A stretch of 14,601 nucleotides of DNA from Methanobacterium sp. GTDB taxonomy: Archaea; Methanobacteriota; Methanobacteria; Methanobacteriales; Methanobacteriaceae. The notes beneath the pieces are model-generated. The model did no database searches. It saw only the letters and a program-made list of their open reading frames with translations, and was not told the DNA's origin. The stretch is from positions 1-14,601 of the forward strand of contig JAJFTX010000157.1 in NCBI GenBank assembly GCA_021372715.1. Direction: 5' to 3'. This document shows positions 1 to 6,367 of this stretch, one piece after another (positions within the stretch are counted from its first letter, which is position 1; the number at the start of each line of letters is the position of its first letter). The position numbers and the translations under genes are program-made.

Positions 1-292
1 CATTTAAACTGAAAGTAGCTATCAGCGCCCCTACACCGTAAAGTACCGAACCGATGATGAAAGTCTTTTTACGGCCGATGATATCCTGGATCTTTGCCCC
101 AAAAAGCATTAAACAACCCATGGTGAGGGCGTAAATGGTTATGATGGTCTGTACAGTTCCTACTGTGGTGTTTAAATCCTGCACCAGGTTGATGATGGCT
201 ACGTTCATGAAAGTGGTGTCAAAAGTAGTTATGAAAGAGGCCACAGCCATGATGATCAGGGTAAGCCATGTGGCCTGAGAGTTCATTTCCAT
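1..292 (-). CDS. MFS transporter, DHA2-like (N-terminal part, cut by window edge)
   Basis: Partial gene; 97 residues are visible and the rest lies left of the window. It encodes the first three membrane helices of a major facilitator superfamily exporter. Residues 8-22 form helix 1, followed by FDTTFMNVAI (24-33), which matches the D(T)T.VNVALP signature near helix 1 of the 14-helix drug:H+ antiporter (DHA2) family. GAKIQDIIGRKKTF (65-78) is a good MFS motif A between helices 2 and 3. The family exports drugs or other small molecules across the cytoplasmic membrane using the proton gradient; the substrate cannot be read from this fragment. The ATG at 292 is chosen because a GGAT stretch lies about 8 nt upstream on the minus strand; the ATG at 286 is an alternative. 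The gene is divergent from the dehydratase at 491, and the 198 bp between them should hold both promoters. Confidence 0.88.
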   Translation of the reverse strand, partial: MEMNSQATWLTLIIMAVASFITTFDTTFMNVAIINLVQDLNTTVGTVQTIITIYALTMGCLMLFGAKIQDIIGRKKTFIIGSVLYGVGALIATFSLN

Positions 293-409
293 TATGATCA
301 ATCCATTTCAAGGATTTTTAATTAGGATTATAAATAATCATTAAAAATCTATTACTGCATATGTTGTTTTTATATTCAACTTATATTAATAATAAACAGG
401 GGATAAAAA

Positions 410-430
410 TGATTTTTTTTATAAAGAGAT
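410..430 (+). promoter_or_regulatory. Probable TATA box region for the gene at 491
   Basis: A T-rich run followed by TTATAAAG (about 418-425) looks like an archaeal TATA box. Transcription would begin near 445-450 and give a leader of about 40 nt, which ends in the ribosome binding site GAGGT (478-482), 8 nt before the ATG at 491. This is inferred from sequence only. Confidence 0.4.
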
Positions 431-490
431 AAATTTAAGATGTTTATCATCCATATACTAGCATGAACAGTTTAGAAGAGGTATAATAAT

Positions 491-787
491 ATGAATTTGC
501 CGCCGCTGTTGAGTAAAGATGAAGTTTTAAAAAAAGCATCTAAACTCAGGATCTGGAAGTTAATAGATGAACATCATCTGGTGGGTGTTTTTAAATTCAA
601 AGATTTCAATGAAGCCCTTGAATTTACAGTTAAAGTGGGTGAAATTGCAGATAAGATGAACCACCATCCGGAAATTAATTTATCATGGGGCAGAGTGGAG
701 ATAATAATATTCACCCATGACCGGGATGGATTAACCGAATGGGACTTTCAGTTCGCTGAAGAAGTAAATAAAATTCATGAAAGATAG
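491..787 (+). CDS. Pterin-4a-carbinolamine dehydratase (4a-hydroxytetrahydrobiopterin dehydratase)
   Basis: A 98-residue protein of the PCD/DCoH family, about the usual length. The family dehydrates 4a-hydroxytetrahydropterin to quinonoid dihydropterin; small cytosolic dimers or tetramers are typical. The whole active-site signature is present: D54-KMN-H58-H59-P60, aromatic W66, H76 in THDRDGLT, and D85. The three histidines H58, H59 and H76 correspond to the catalytic set. The start is supported by GAGGT at 478-482. It stands alone, with no aromatic amino-acid hydroxylase beside it. In a methanogen the substrate is not obvious: these cells use tetrahydromethanopterin, so the enzyme may repair a hydroxylated pterin or act in pterin-dependent molybdenum/tungsten cofactor or tetrahydropterin metabolism. 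That role is inference; the family assignment is firm. Confidence 0.9.
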   Translation: MNLPPLLSKDEVLKKASKLRIWKLIDEHHLVGVFKFKDFNEALEFTVKVGEIADKMNHHPEINLSWGRVEIIIFTHDRDGLTEWDFQFAEEVNKIHER

Positions 788-810
788 TTTAAATACTTTT
801 AAAAAAAGGG

Positions 811-899
811 GTGGTAGGGAGGTAAGAATATATCCAAATTTAATGTGAATTTTTTCTATGGAGGTAGAAAATATAACATAAACCCTTACTCCCTATCAT
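811..899 (+). other. Long imperfect stem-loop downstream of the dehydratase gene
   Basis: The arm at 811-826 (core GGTAGGGAGGTAAG) pairs with 885-899 (core CTTACTCCCTATC). This gives about 13-15 base pairs with one bulged G (822) and one or two G-U pairs, closing a loop of about 58 nt. The stem begins 24 nt after the stop of the dehydratase gene. The loop holds a second GGAGGTA motif (860-866). It may be a 3' UTR structure, a terminator or a small RNA; the sequence does not tell which. Confidence 0.4.
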
Positions 900-1153
900 T
901 TATTATTTTGAAAATAATATATATCTTTTTACCAAAATTATGCATAAATTATGCCAAAATTAAAAATTAAGATAAATAACCAGTTTAAAATGACCCATAA
1001 AAGTTTAAATAAATCATATCTAGTTTTTTAATATCAATTAAGCCCTTAAAGAAAGAATATATCTAAGGATGAGTGTCTTCTGTTTTAAAAACTTATGTAG
1101 ATAGTATAATCACTTAATAAATTCCTCTATCATTATTTTCAAATAAATTTGGT
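900..1153. other. AT-rich intergenic stretch with no gene seen
   Basis: This stretch lies between the 811-899 stem-loop and the end of the minus-strand gene at 1154. Both strands are rich in stops. No reading frame with a ribosome binding site was found. It lies between convergent genes, so it probably contains their terminators, but no clear hairpin plus T-tract was seen. Confidence 0.5.
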
Positions 1154-1357
1154 TTAAAAAATCGGCCAACATAATTCTATGCGGAAATCCTTGGTCCCAT
1201 CCATAGTTGGTAAACTTCTTGTTTTTAATAAATCAATCAATTCTGAGGTCTCCATTGAATCTATATCGTTTCTTATTTTTTCTATTATATCTTTCCAGAG
1301 TTTTTCATCCCCATTTTGTAATTTATCCCAAATTTCCTGATATTCTTCCACATTCAC
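1154..1357 (-). CDS. Hypothetical 67-residue protein
   Basis: A short acidic protein, not recognised. The first 45 residues look largely alpha-helical and charged (EEYQEIWDKL, LWKDIIEKIRNDID, SELIDLLKT); the C-terminus ends in hydrophobic ELCWPIF. No signal peptide, membrane helix or metal motif is visible. The start is GTG at 1357: a perfect GGAGG (minus strand, 1370-1366) lies 8 nt before it, the same arrangement as other genes here, whereas the nearby ATG at 1353 is in another frame and has worse spacing. The strong ribosome binding site is the main reason for calling it real. It is a single gene, convergent with the dehydratase and divergent from the histidine kinase; no function can be assigned. 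Confidence 0.7.
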   Translation of the reverse strand: MNVEEYQEIWDKLQNGDEKLWKDIIEKIRNDIDSMETSELIDLLKTRSLPTMDGTKDFRIELCWPIF

Positions 1358-1525
1358 TTAGAAAACCTCCAAATTATAAATAACTATTAATTATGTCCAT
1401 ATTTTTCTTATTCATGACTTAAATTACTTTTTAAAAATCCAAATCTATTTAGTAGTAGAAACTTATTCACCTGTTTAATAGCACTAAAGTTAATTGGTTA
1501 TCAAACAGTAACATTTATTTACTTG

Positions 1526-1553
1526 TTAAAATATATCATGACCAGTAGGTCAT
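1526..1553 (+). promoter_or_regulatory. Probable promoter with palindromic operator before the histidine kinase gene
   Basis: TTAAAATATAT (1526-1536) resembles an archaeal TATA box. Directly behind it lies a perfect inverted repeat, ATGACC-AGTA-GGTCAT (1538-1553), between the TATA box and the expected transcription start near 1557. A dimeric regulator bound here would block the polymerase. A second inverted repeat, AAACGA...TCGTTT (1586-1604), lies in the leader. The operator role is inferred. Confidence 0.35.
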
Positions 1554-1645
1554 TTAAACTGAACAAAAATAATTAAAGATATCAAAAACGATTAAAATTC
1601 GTTTAATTAAACCATAAATGCTTAATTTGTTTATTGGTGATTGAT

Positions 1646-2323
1646 ATGGTTGAATCCAATGCATTCCAATTTCAGCTGGAAATATTACAAAAAGAAAATG
1701 AAGTTCTGTTACAGGAAATTCATCACAGAGTTAAAAACAATTTACAGATCATTTCCAGTTTATTGGACCTGCAAGAAGATTATGTTACAGATGATCCCAC
1801 TGCTGCACATTTATTAAAGGAAAGTCAAAATCGAGTTAGTTCTATGGCCCTTATATATGAGATGATCTATCAAAGTAACGATCTAACCAAGATTAACTTC
1901 TCAGATTATATAAAAACCTTGACCTCCAATCTATTCCATTCATATAATGCAAAACCCAATTTAATCACCATAATAAACGTGGAACATGTCCACTTAAATA
2001 TTGAAACAGCTGTTCCCCTTGGTTTAATTATCAGCGAACTGATTTCAAACAGTTTGAAATATGCATTCCCAGAAGTTGGAGGAGAAATAAAAATTCAACT
2101 TACCAACAAAGACAACAAATACGAACTAATAGTCAGTGATGATGGGATCGGAATCCCGGAAGATCTGAATTCTAGCAACACAGAAATCACCTTAGGAATG
2201 AGACTAGTAAAATCTCTAGTAAATCAACTTGATGGCACAATAAAAATTGAAAGAAGCCAGGGAACTAAATTCATGATCCAATTCCATGAGTTACAATACA
2301 AAAATAGAATGGATATAAATTAA
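1646..2323 (+). CDS. Stand-alone sensor-less histidine kinase (HisKA_2 type)
   Basis: A 225-residue cytosolic histidine kinase core. Residues 6-25 are a short helical lead-in, followed by the HisKA_2 H-box LLQEIHHRVKNNLQ (21-34) with H27 as the likely phospho-acceptor (HRVKNN). The HATPase domain follows: the N-box has SELISNSLKYAF, G1 has VSDDGIGIPED, and G2 has LGMRLVKSL and QGTKFMI. All ATP-binding boxes are present, so it should be active. There is no PAS, GAF or membrane domain; in methanogens this core usually sits behind PAS domains, so this is a minimal form that needs a partner for input. I place the start at the ATG at 1646, because GGTGA (1636-1640) ends 5 nt before it; the upstream in-frame TTG at 1634 precedes that site. 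No response regulator is adjacent, so it is an orphan kinase. Confidence 0.85.
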   Translation: MVESNAFQFQLEILQKENEVLLQEIHHRVKNNLQIISSLLDLQEDYVTDDPTAAHLLKESQNRVSSMALIYEMIYQSNDLTKINFSDYIKTLTSNLFHSYNAKPNLITIINVEHVHLNIETAVPLGLIISELISNSLKYAFPEVGGEIKIQLTNKDNKYELIVSDDGIGIPEDLNSSNTEITLGMRLVKSLVNQLDGTIKIERSQGTKFMIQFHELQYKNRMDIN

Positions 2324-2536
2324 ATTTAAGCTTATTTTATAATTTAGAATGTAATTTAAGGGGTATCATCTAAAAACCCTTCCTCAACTAATTTAACTTT
2401 AACTACCTCTAAATCCCAAATGATCATCTATTACTTCTAACGTAGTTTATAGTGCCTTAAATTATGATAAATTATTTATCTTTTGTTGAATAAAGGTATA
2501 ATCATAAAAAACTCTTGTAGAAAGATTTTCTTAATT
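2324..2536. other. Intergenic stretch with weak terminator-like hairpin
   Basis: No gene is seen. AAGGG and CCCTT (about 2357-2383) can form a weak hairpin about 35 nt after the kinase stop, a possible terminator. The rest is AT-rich and leads into the promoter of the ATPase gene. Confidence 0.35.
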
Positions 2537-2574
2537 ATTTTTATATCTGTAAGAGGAATATTGGTAAGCCCAAT
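2537..2574 (+). promoter_or_regulatory. Probable promoter of the P-type ATPase gene with hairpin near the start of transcription
   Basis: TTTTTATATC (2537-2546) is a TATA-like box. ATTGG-TAAGC-CCAAT (2560-2574) is an inverted repeat that would lie across or just before the transcription start (about 2567). The leader to the ATG at 2623 would be about 55 nt and contains the ribosome binding site AAAGGAG at 2606-2612. Confidence 0.4.
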
Positions 2575-2622
2575 TTGATGAATCCTGATATCTCGAAGAT
2601 TCCTTAAAGGAGCAAAAAATTT

Positions 2623-5361
2623 ATGACTAATCCCAGATCCTCAGACACCGAAAGTAAGAAAGAAGCTTGGTATACACTAAGCAAAGATGATGCCTCCAAA
2701 AAATTAGGAGTCTCTCCAAAGGATGGGCTTAACTCTACCGAAGCAGCCAAACGCTTGAAAAGCTACGGACCAAACATTCTTGAAGAAGAAAAAGAAAAAC
2801 CCGGCTGGAGAAAATGGTTAGAACAATATAAGGCCTATATGCAGATTGTTCTAGTCATCGCAGCAATTGTAAGCCTTTTCATCGCCGAATACAGGACTTT
2901 TTTACTACTACTCCTTTTAACAGTGTTCATCGCTAACCTCGGATATCGCCAGGAGGCAAAGGCTTCCCGAAGCGTGGCAGCACTCAACAAGATGATGAAA
3001 GTGGTTGCCAAAGTACGGCGAGATGGTCAAATAACCCAAATTGAAGCTGAAAATATCGTACCCGGAGATATAGTGATCTTAGATGCCGGAGATCGTGTAC
3101 CTGCAGACGGCAGAGTGTTAATCGCATCAAATCTCCAAATCGAAGAAGCAGCCCTTACCGGCGAGAGCATGGCTGTTGATAAAAACAGTGACGTAAATAT
3201 TGAACAGGATACACCCATCGGCGACCGAGTGAACATGGCTTTCATGAACACCAGCGTAACCAGGGGTCATGGGGAGATCCTCATCACCCAGACCGGTATG
3301 AGCTCAGAAGTGGGCCATATTGCCACCATGCTCAAGGAGCATAAGGCTGAAAAAACACCCCTCATGCAGCAAATCGACCGGGTCACCTTATTCATCATAG
3401 GGATGGCCGTACTAGCATTTCTAGCCATCGTCATAATCGGACTTTCCCAGGGAGGTTCCTTCAAGGATTTGTTCAACATCGGAATATCCCTGGCCATCGG
3501 TTCCATTCCCGATGCCCTACCAGCTGTGGTAACCACCATTCTGGCCATGGGAATGATGGCCATGGCAAAGAAGAATGCCATCATCAAAAACATGCCCGCA
3601 GTAGAAACTCTGGGATCCACCTCAGCAATCAACTCAGATAAGACCGGAACACTCACCATGAACCAGATGACCGTAAAAGTTATTTCAACAATCTTACACA
3701 GATATACAGTCTCTGGAGAGGGTTACAGCTTCGAGGGGAAGATACAGAGAATCGAAGGCATGCCAGAAGAAAACCTAGATTATATCTACTTTCCATGCGC
3801 CCTCTGTATTGATACTGATATCAAGGACGGAGAAGTCATAGGAGATCCCACCGAGGCCGCCTTATACGTTCTCGCTGAAAAAGGAGGGGTAAATGTCCGG
3901 GAGTTCCGAAAGAACAACCCGCGTATAGCCAGTATCCCATTTGATTCTGATTACAAATTCATGGCCACTTTCCACGCCATGAAAACAGACACTGGAAAAC
4001 CGGTAATCCGGGCATATGTCAAGGGAGCTCCTGACGTGATCCTTGAAAGATCCATTTATGGTCTGATGAGCGATGCATCAGTACGGGATCTAAGTACTGA
4101 TGATCGGCAGAAGATTGAAGACGAAAACGAGAGTATAGCTAGTGAAGGATTAAGGGTTCTGGCCCTGGCCCAGAAAGATATTAACCCAGAATCATTTGAT
4201 CCCAAAGAGGATCTGATGCAGCATATGCATAATCTCATGATGACCGCACTTATTGGTGAAGTCGACCCTCCGCGTGCGGAAGCAAAAGAAGCAATTAAAA
4301 AAGCAAAAATCGCAGGTGTCCAAGTAAGGATGATCACCGGTGATCATGCCGTTACAGCTGAGGCAATAGGTAGAGAACTGGGAATTGATGGTAAAACAAT
4401 TACTGGTGCTGAATTTGCAGCGCTTAGTGATGAAGAAGCCGAAAATGAGATCGACCAGATAGGAGTTCTGGCCCGGGTGGCACCAGAACATAAGGTAAGA
4501 CTAGTTAAAACACTTAAGAAGAAAGGTAACATCGTAGCTATGACCGGTGATGGTGTAAACGACGCCCCATCCATTAAAACAGCCGATATTGGCATTGCAA
4601 TGGGTATTACGGGTAGTGATGTTGCAAAAGGCGCTGCCAAGATGATACTAGTCGATGATAACTTCGCAACCATCGTGACCGCCATCGAGGAGGGAAGGAA
4701 GATCTATGATAATTTGCAGAAATTCCTCAGGATCCAGATTGCTAACATGTTCATGTTCATCCTGGCATTCCTCGGTGCTTCAATATTTTCCTTGATAGGC
4801 ACAGCTCTTTACACCCCCGGTCAGGTTTTATGGGTTCATATGCTGGTGGTTGCACCCATCGGGATAATGTTCGGACTGGACATGGCATCACCAGGGATCA
4901 TGAACCGCAAACCACGAAAACATGATGAAGGGATAATTTCTAAAGGTATGTATGTGAGGTTGTTCATCGTGGGAATATTCATGGCCACCACATCACTCCT
5001 GGTTTATCATATAGGGCACGTATCTTACGGTTCTCTTGAAGTTGGTCAGACCATGGGACTGGTATCCATATCCTTGATGAACATATTCCTAGCCCTGAAC
5101 CTCCGATTCCCCAAGGACACTGCATTTCAAAGTGCAACATATTCCAATATCCGACTATTATATGCATACTTGTGGATTATACTGGGAACCATGCTCATAA
5201 CCGAAACCAGATTATTCAATGAACTCTTCGGAACCGTCTCACTCGATGCATATCAATGGGGCATATGTCTCCTCCCCGGGATATTTCTACTGATAATTGG
5301 GGAGATGTTCAAAAGATACCTGCGCTACAAGGACAATAAAACCCTCATCACACCAGGCTGA
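2623..5361 (+). CDS. P2-type cation-transporting ATPase with unusual ion site
   Basis: A complete 912-residue P-type ATPase of the P2 fold. Order: cation-ATPase N domain (about 15-70), M1-M2 (72-105), actuator domain with TGES (179-182), M3-M4 (252-312), phosphorylation motif DKTGTLT with D339, nucleotide domain with FDSDYKFMATF (440-450) and KGAPD (467-471), hinge with MITGDH and TGDGVNDAP (641-649), then M5-M10 to residue 912. It therefore couples ATP hydrolysis to ion transport across the cytoplasmic membrane. The ion-binding residues differ from SERCA-type Ca2+ pumps: M4 has PDALP (296-300) instead of PEGLP; M5 (IANMFMFILAF) lacks the glutamate; M6 (LWVHMLVVAPIG) has H, V and V where SERCA has N796, T799 and D800. 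The name 'Ca2+ ATPase' is therefore unsafe; the ion is unknown. Start: AAAGGAG at 2606-2612, 10 nt upstream. A 53-residue gene follows 56 nt behind, probably in the same operon. Confidence 0.93.
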   Translation: MTNPRSSDTESKKEAWYTLSKDDASKKLGVSPKDGLNSTEAAKRLKSYGPNILEEEKEKPGWRKWLEQYKAYMQIVLVIAAIVSLFIAEYRTFLLLLLLTVFIANLGYRQEAKASRSVAALNKMMKVVAKVRRDGQITQIEAENIVPGDIVILDAGDRVPADGRVLIASNLQIEEAALTGESMAVDKNSDVNIEQDTPIGDRVNMAFMNTSVTRGHGEILITQTGMSSEVGHIATMLKEHKAEKTPLMQQIDRVTLFIIGMAVLAFLAIVIIGLSQGGSFKDLFNIGISLAIGSIPDALPAVVTTILAMGMMAMAKKNAIIKNMPAVETLGSTSAINSDKTGTLTMNQMTVKVISTILHRYTVSGEGYSFEGKIQRIEGMPEENLDYIYFPCALCIDTDIKDGEVIGDPTEAALYVLAEKGGVNVREFRKNNPRIASIPFDSDYKFMATFHAMKTDTGKPVIRAYVKGAPDVILERSIYGLMSDASVRDLSTDDRQKIEDENESIASEGLRVLALAQKDINPESFDPKEDLMQHMHNLMMTALIGEVDPPRAEAKEAIKKAKIAGVQVRMITGDHAVTAEAIGRELGIDGKTITGAEFAALSDEEAENEIDQIGVLARVAPEHKVRLVKTLKKKGNIVAMTGDGVNDAPSIKTADIGIAMGITGSDVAKGAAKMILVDDNFATIVTAIEEGRKIYDNLQKFLRIQIANMFMFILAFLGASIFSLIGTALYTPGQVLWVHMLVVAPIGIMFGLDMASPGIMNRKPRKHDEGIISKGMYVRLFIVGIFMATTSLLVYHIGHVSYGSLEVGQTMGLVSISLMNIFLALNLRFPKDTAFQSATYSNIRLLYAYLWIILGTMLITETRLFNELFGTVSLDAYQWGICLLPGIFLLIIGEMFKRYLRYKDNKTLITPG

Positions 5362-5417
5362 GCTTATCCCAATGGCAGGTTTTCATATAATAATTAACCA
5401 GATAGGGGGTGAATTCA

Positions 5418-5579
5418 ATGGGTAAATGGCTGATACTTAAAGCAGGATCCAGAAAACAATTAATAATTGAAATAGCAGCATATGAAGGACAAGAATGGAA
5501 ATTACATCCAGAAAGCTTTAATTATACAGGCTGGGCCGGACATGATGGTGTTTACACTGTAATGATGTCCAAGGATTAA
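5418..5579 (+). CDS. Small 53-residue hypothetical protein, partner of the ATPase gene
   Basis: A short gene easily missed by length cut-offs. GGGGGTGA (5405-5412) ends exactly 5 nt before the ATG, the best-placed ribosome binding site type in this window, which supports translation. The protein begins MGKWLILKAG and ends YTVMMSKD. It is polar and mixed alpha/beta in character, with three tryptophans, no membrane helix and no cysteines. It lies 56 nt behind the ATPase, same strand, with no terminator between them, so co-transcription is likely. A role as accessory protein of the pump is only suggested by position. I do not recognise a family. Confidence 0.75.
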   Translation: MGKWLILKAGSRKQLIIEIAAYEGQEWKLHPESFNYTGWAGHDGVYTVMMSKD

Positions 5580-5768
5580 ATTTCGAATTAATTAATGAAC
5601 ATTTAAAAGAGTTATACTACTAATACCGTGTAAAAACTTATTTTCAAAATTAACGGATTTAACACAATAGGATTAGGATATAAATGAAAGAACAGATTAA
5701 AAGGTTTTTTTAGGGTAAATAGGAGAATTTTACTATTAGAAAATAGTTTATATTTATAGTGATTGATA

Positions 5769-6164
5769 ATGAAATGTCCTAAATGTGGGGCTGAAAACCC
5801 CAAAAGTGCTGAATATTGTCAGGAATGTGGGAGAGAGCTAAAAAATAATCCTAATATAATAAAAAATGCATCCATAGTTGCTGTGATAGTATTTATAAGT
5901 TGTGCTTTACTAGGCTGCATTACATCAATTCTATATTCCCTTTTAAATAACTCCGATATTATAAATGCAGGGATTATAGGCTTTGGATTTGGACTATTTA
6001 TCGGTTTACCAGCTGCTATTGGGGCTTATCGTTATATTTATATGTATTGTGTTGCAAAAGAACAAATTATAGATAAAAAAGATAAAAAAGCTAATAAGAC
6101 AGTTGCAATAATAATTTTAGTTGTTCTCATAATATTGGTTATTTTATTTCTTCTTTTTACATAA
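5769..6164 (+). CDS. Zinc-ribbon membrane protein, three predicted helices
   Basis: 131 residues. The N-terminus is a C4 zinc ribbon: CPKCG (3-7) and CQECG (about 18-22), which should bind one Zn2+ on the cytoplasmic side. Three hydrophobic segments follow: about 35-60, 66-95 and a C-terminal one at about 110-131 that ends the protein. A lysine-rich stretch (KDKKDKKANK type) precedes the last helix. This zinc-ribbon plus membrane-segment layout is common and mostly uncharacterised in Methanobacteriales. The start is placed at the ATG at 5769, because GTGAT (5759-5763) lies 5 nt before it and the ribbon then starts at residue 3; the in-frame TTG at 5763 overlaps that site. Function unknown. 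Confidence 0.8.
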   Translation: MKCPKCGAENPKSAEYCQECGRELKNNPNIIKNASIVAVIVFISCALLGCITSILYSLLNNSDIINAGIIGFGFGLFIGLPAAIGAYRYIYMYCVAKEQIIDKKDKKANKTVAIIILVVLIILVILFLLFT

Positions 6165-6171
6165 TTGAACA

Positions 6172-6195
6172 TTGGTTTTTTAACCAACATACTTA
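6172..6195 (+). terminator. Hairpin terminator of the zinc-ribbon gene
   Basis: TTGGTT-TTTT-AACCAA (6172-6187) starts 7 nt after the stop codon, and a T-run follows near 6196-6201. The same TTGGTT/AACCAA stem is found after the surface-protein gene at 8208-8228. Confidence 0.55.
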
Positions 6196-6224
6196 GTTTT
6201 TGAAGTTGATCTGGCCTAATATAA

Positions 6225-6253
6225 CTCTTTTACTGATAAAGAGCTCTCTTTAT
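6225..6253 (+). other. Two mutually exclusive hairpins sharing one arm
   Basis: CTCTTT (6225-6230), AAAGAG (6238-6243) and CTCTTT (6246-6251) lie in a row. The middle arm can pair with either side; the right-hand hairpin has arms ATAAAGAG and CTCTTTAT (6236-6253). It lies upstream of the TATA box at 6321, so it is probably part of the termination region of the preceding gene rather than a leader of the next. Confidence 0.3.
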
Positions 6254-6320
6254 TAGTTAATTAGTTAGTGACTTATTTCACTGTTTTTTTATTGATCTAT
6301 GTCTTTTGTGATGTACTTAT

Positions 6321-6355
6321 TTATAAAGGTATTTACAAACACTGTTTAAAAACAG
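6321..6355 (+). promoter_or_regulatory. Probable promoter of the surface-protein gene
   Basis: TTATAAAG (6321-6328) is a TATA-like box. The inverted repeat CTGTTT-AA-AAACAG (6342-6355) covers the expected transcription start near 6350. The mRNA leader would be short, with GGAGGTGA at 6364-6371. Confidence 0.4.
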
Positions 6356-6367
6356 ATAATATAGGAG

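Noticed and set aside
829..975. A frame of nearly 50 codons that would start at ATA behind the GGAGGTAA at 817-824
   Set aside because: Although an AUA start is considered at 6377, here the translation is a low-complexity Ile/Tyr/Lys/Asn product as expected from AT-rich DNA, the spacing is off by one, and the 5' arm of a stem covers the site.
2578..2607. A 9-codon frame (MNPDISKIP) ending at the ribosome binding site of the ATPase gene, considered as a leader peptide
   Set aside because: No ribosome binding site of its own and no repeated regulatory codons; likely chance. Similar very short frames at 409 and 5684 were dropped for the same reason.
3027..4685. Several minus-strand open frames of 74-130 codons inside the P-type ATPase gene, and another near 4979-5167
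   Set aside because: They are antisense to a gene with a full set of conserved motifs, have no ribosome binding sites, and show compositions typical of reverse reading of membrane-protein codons.
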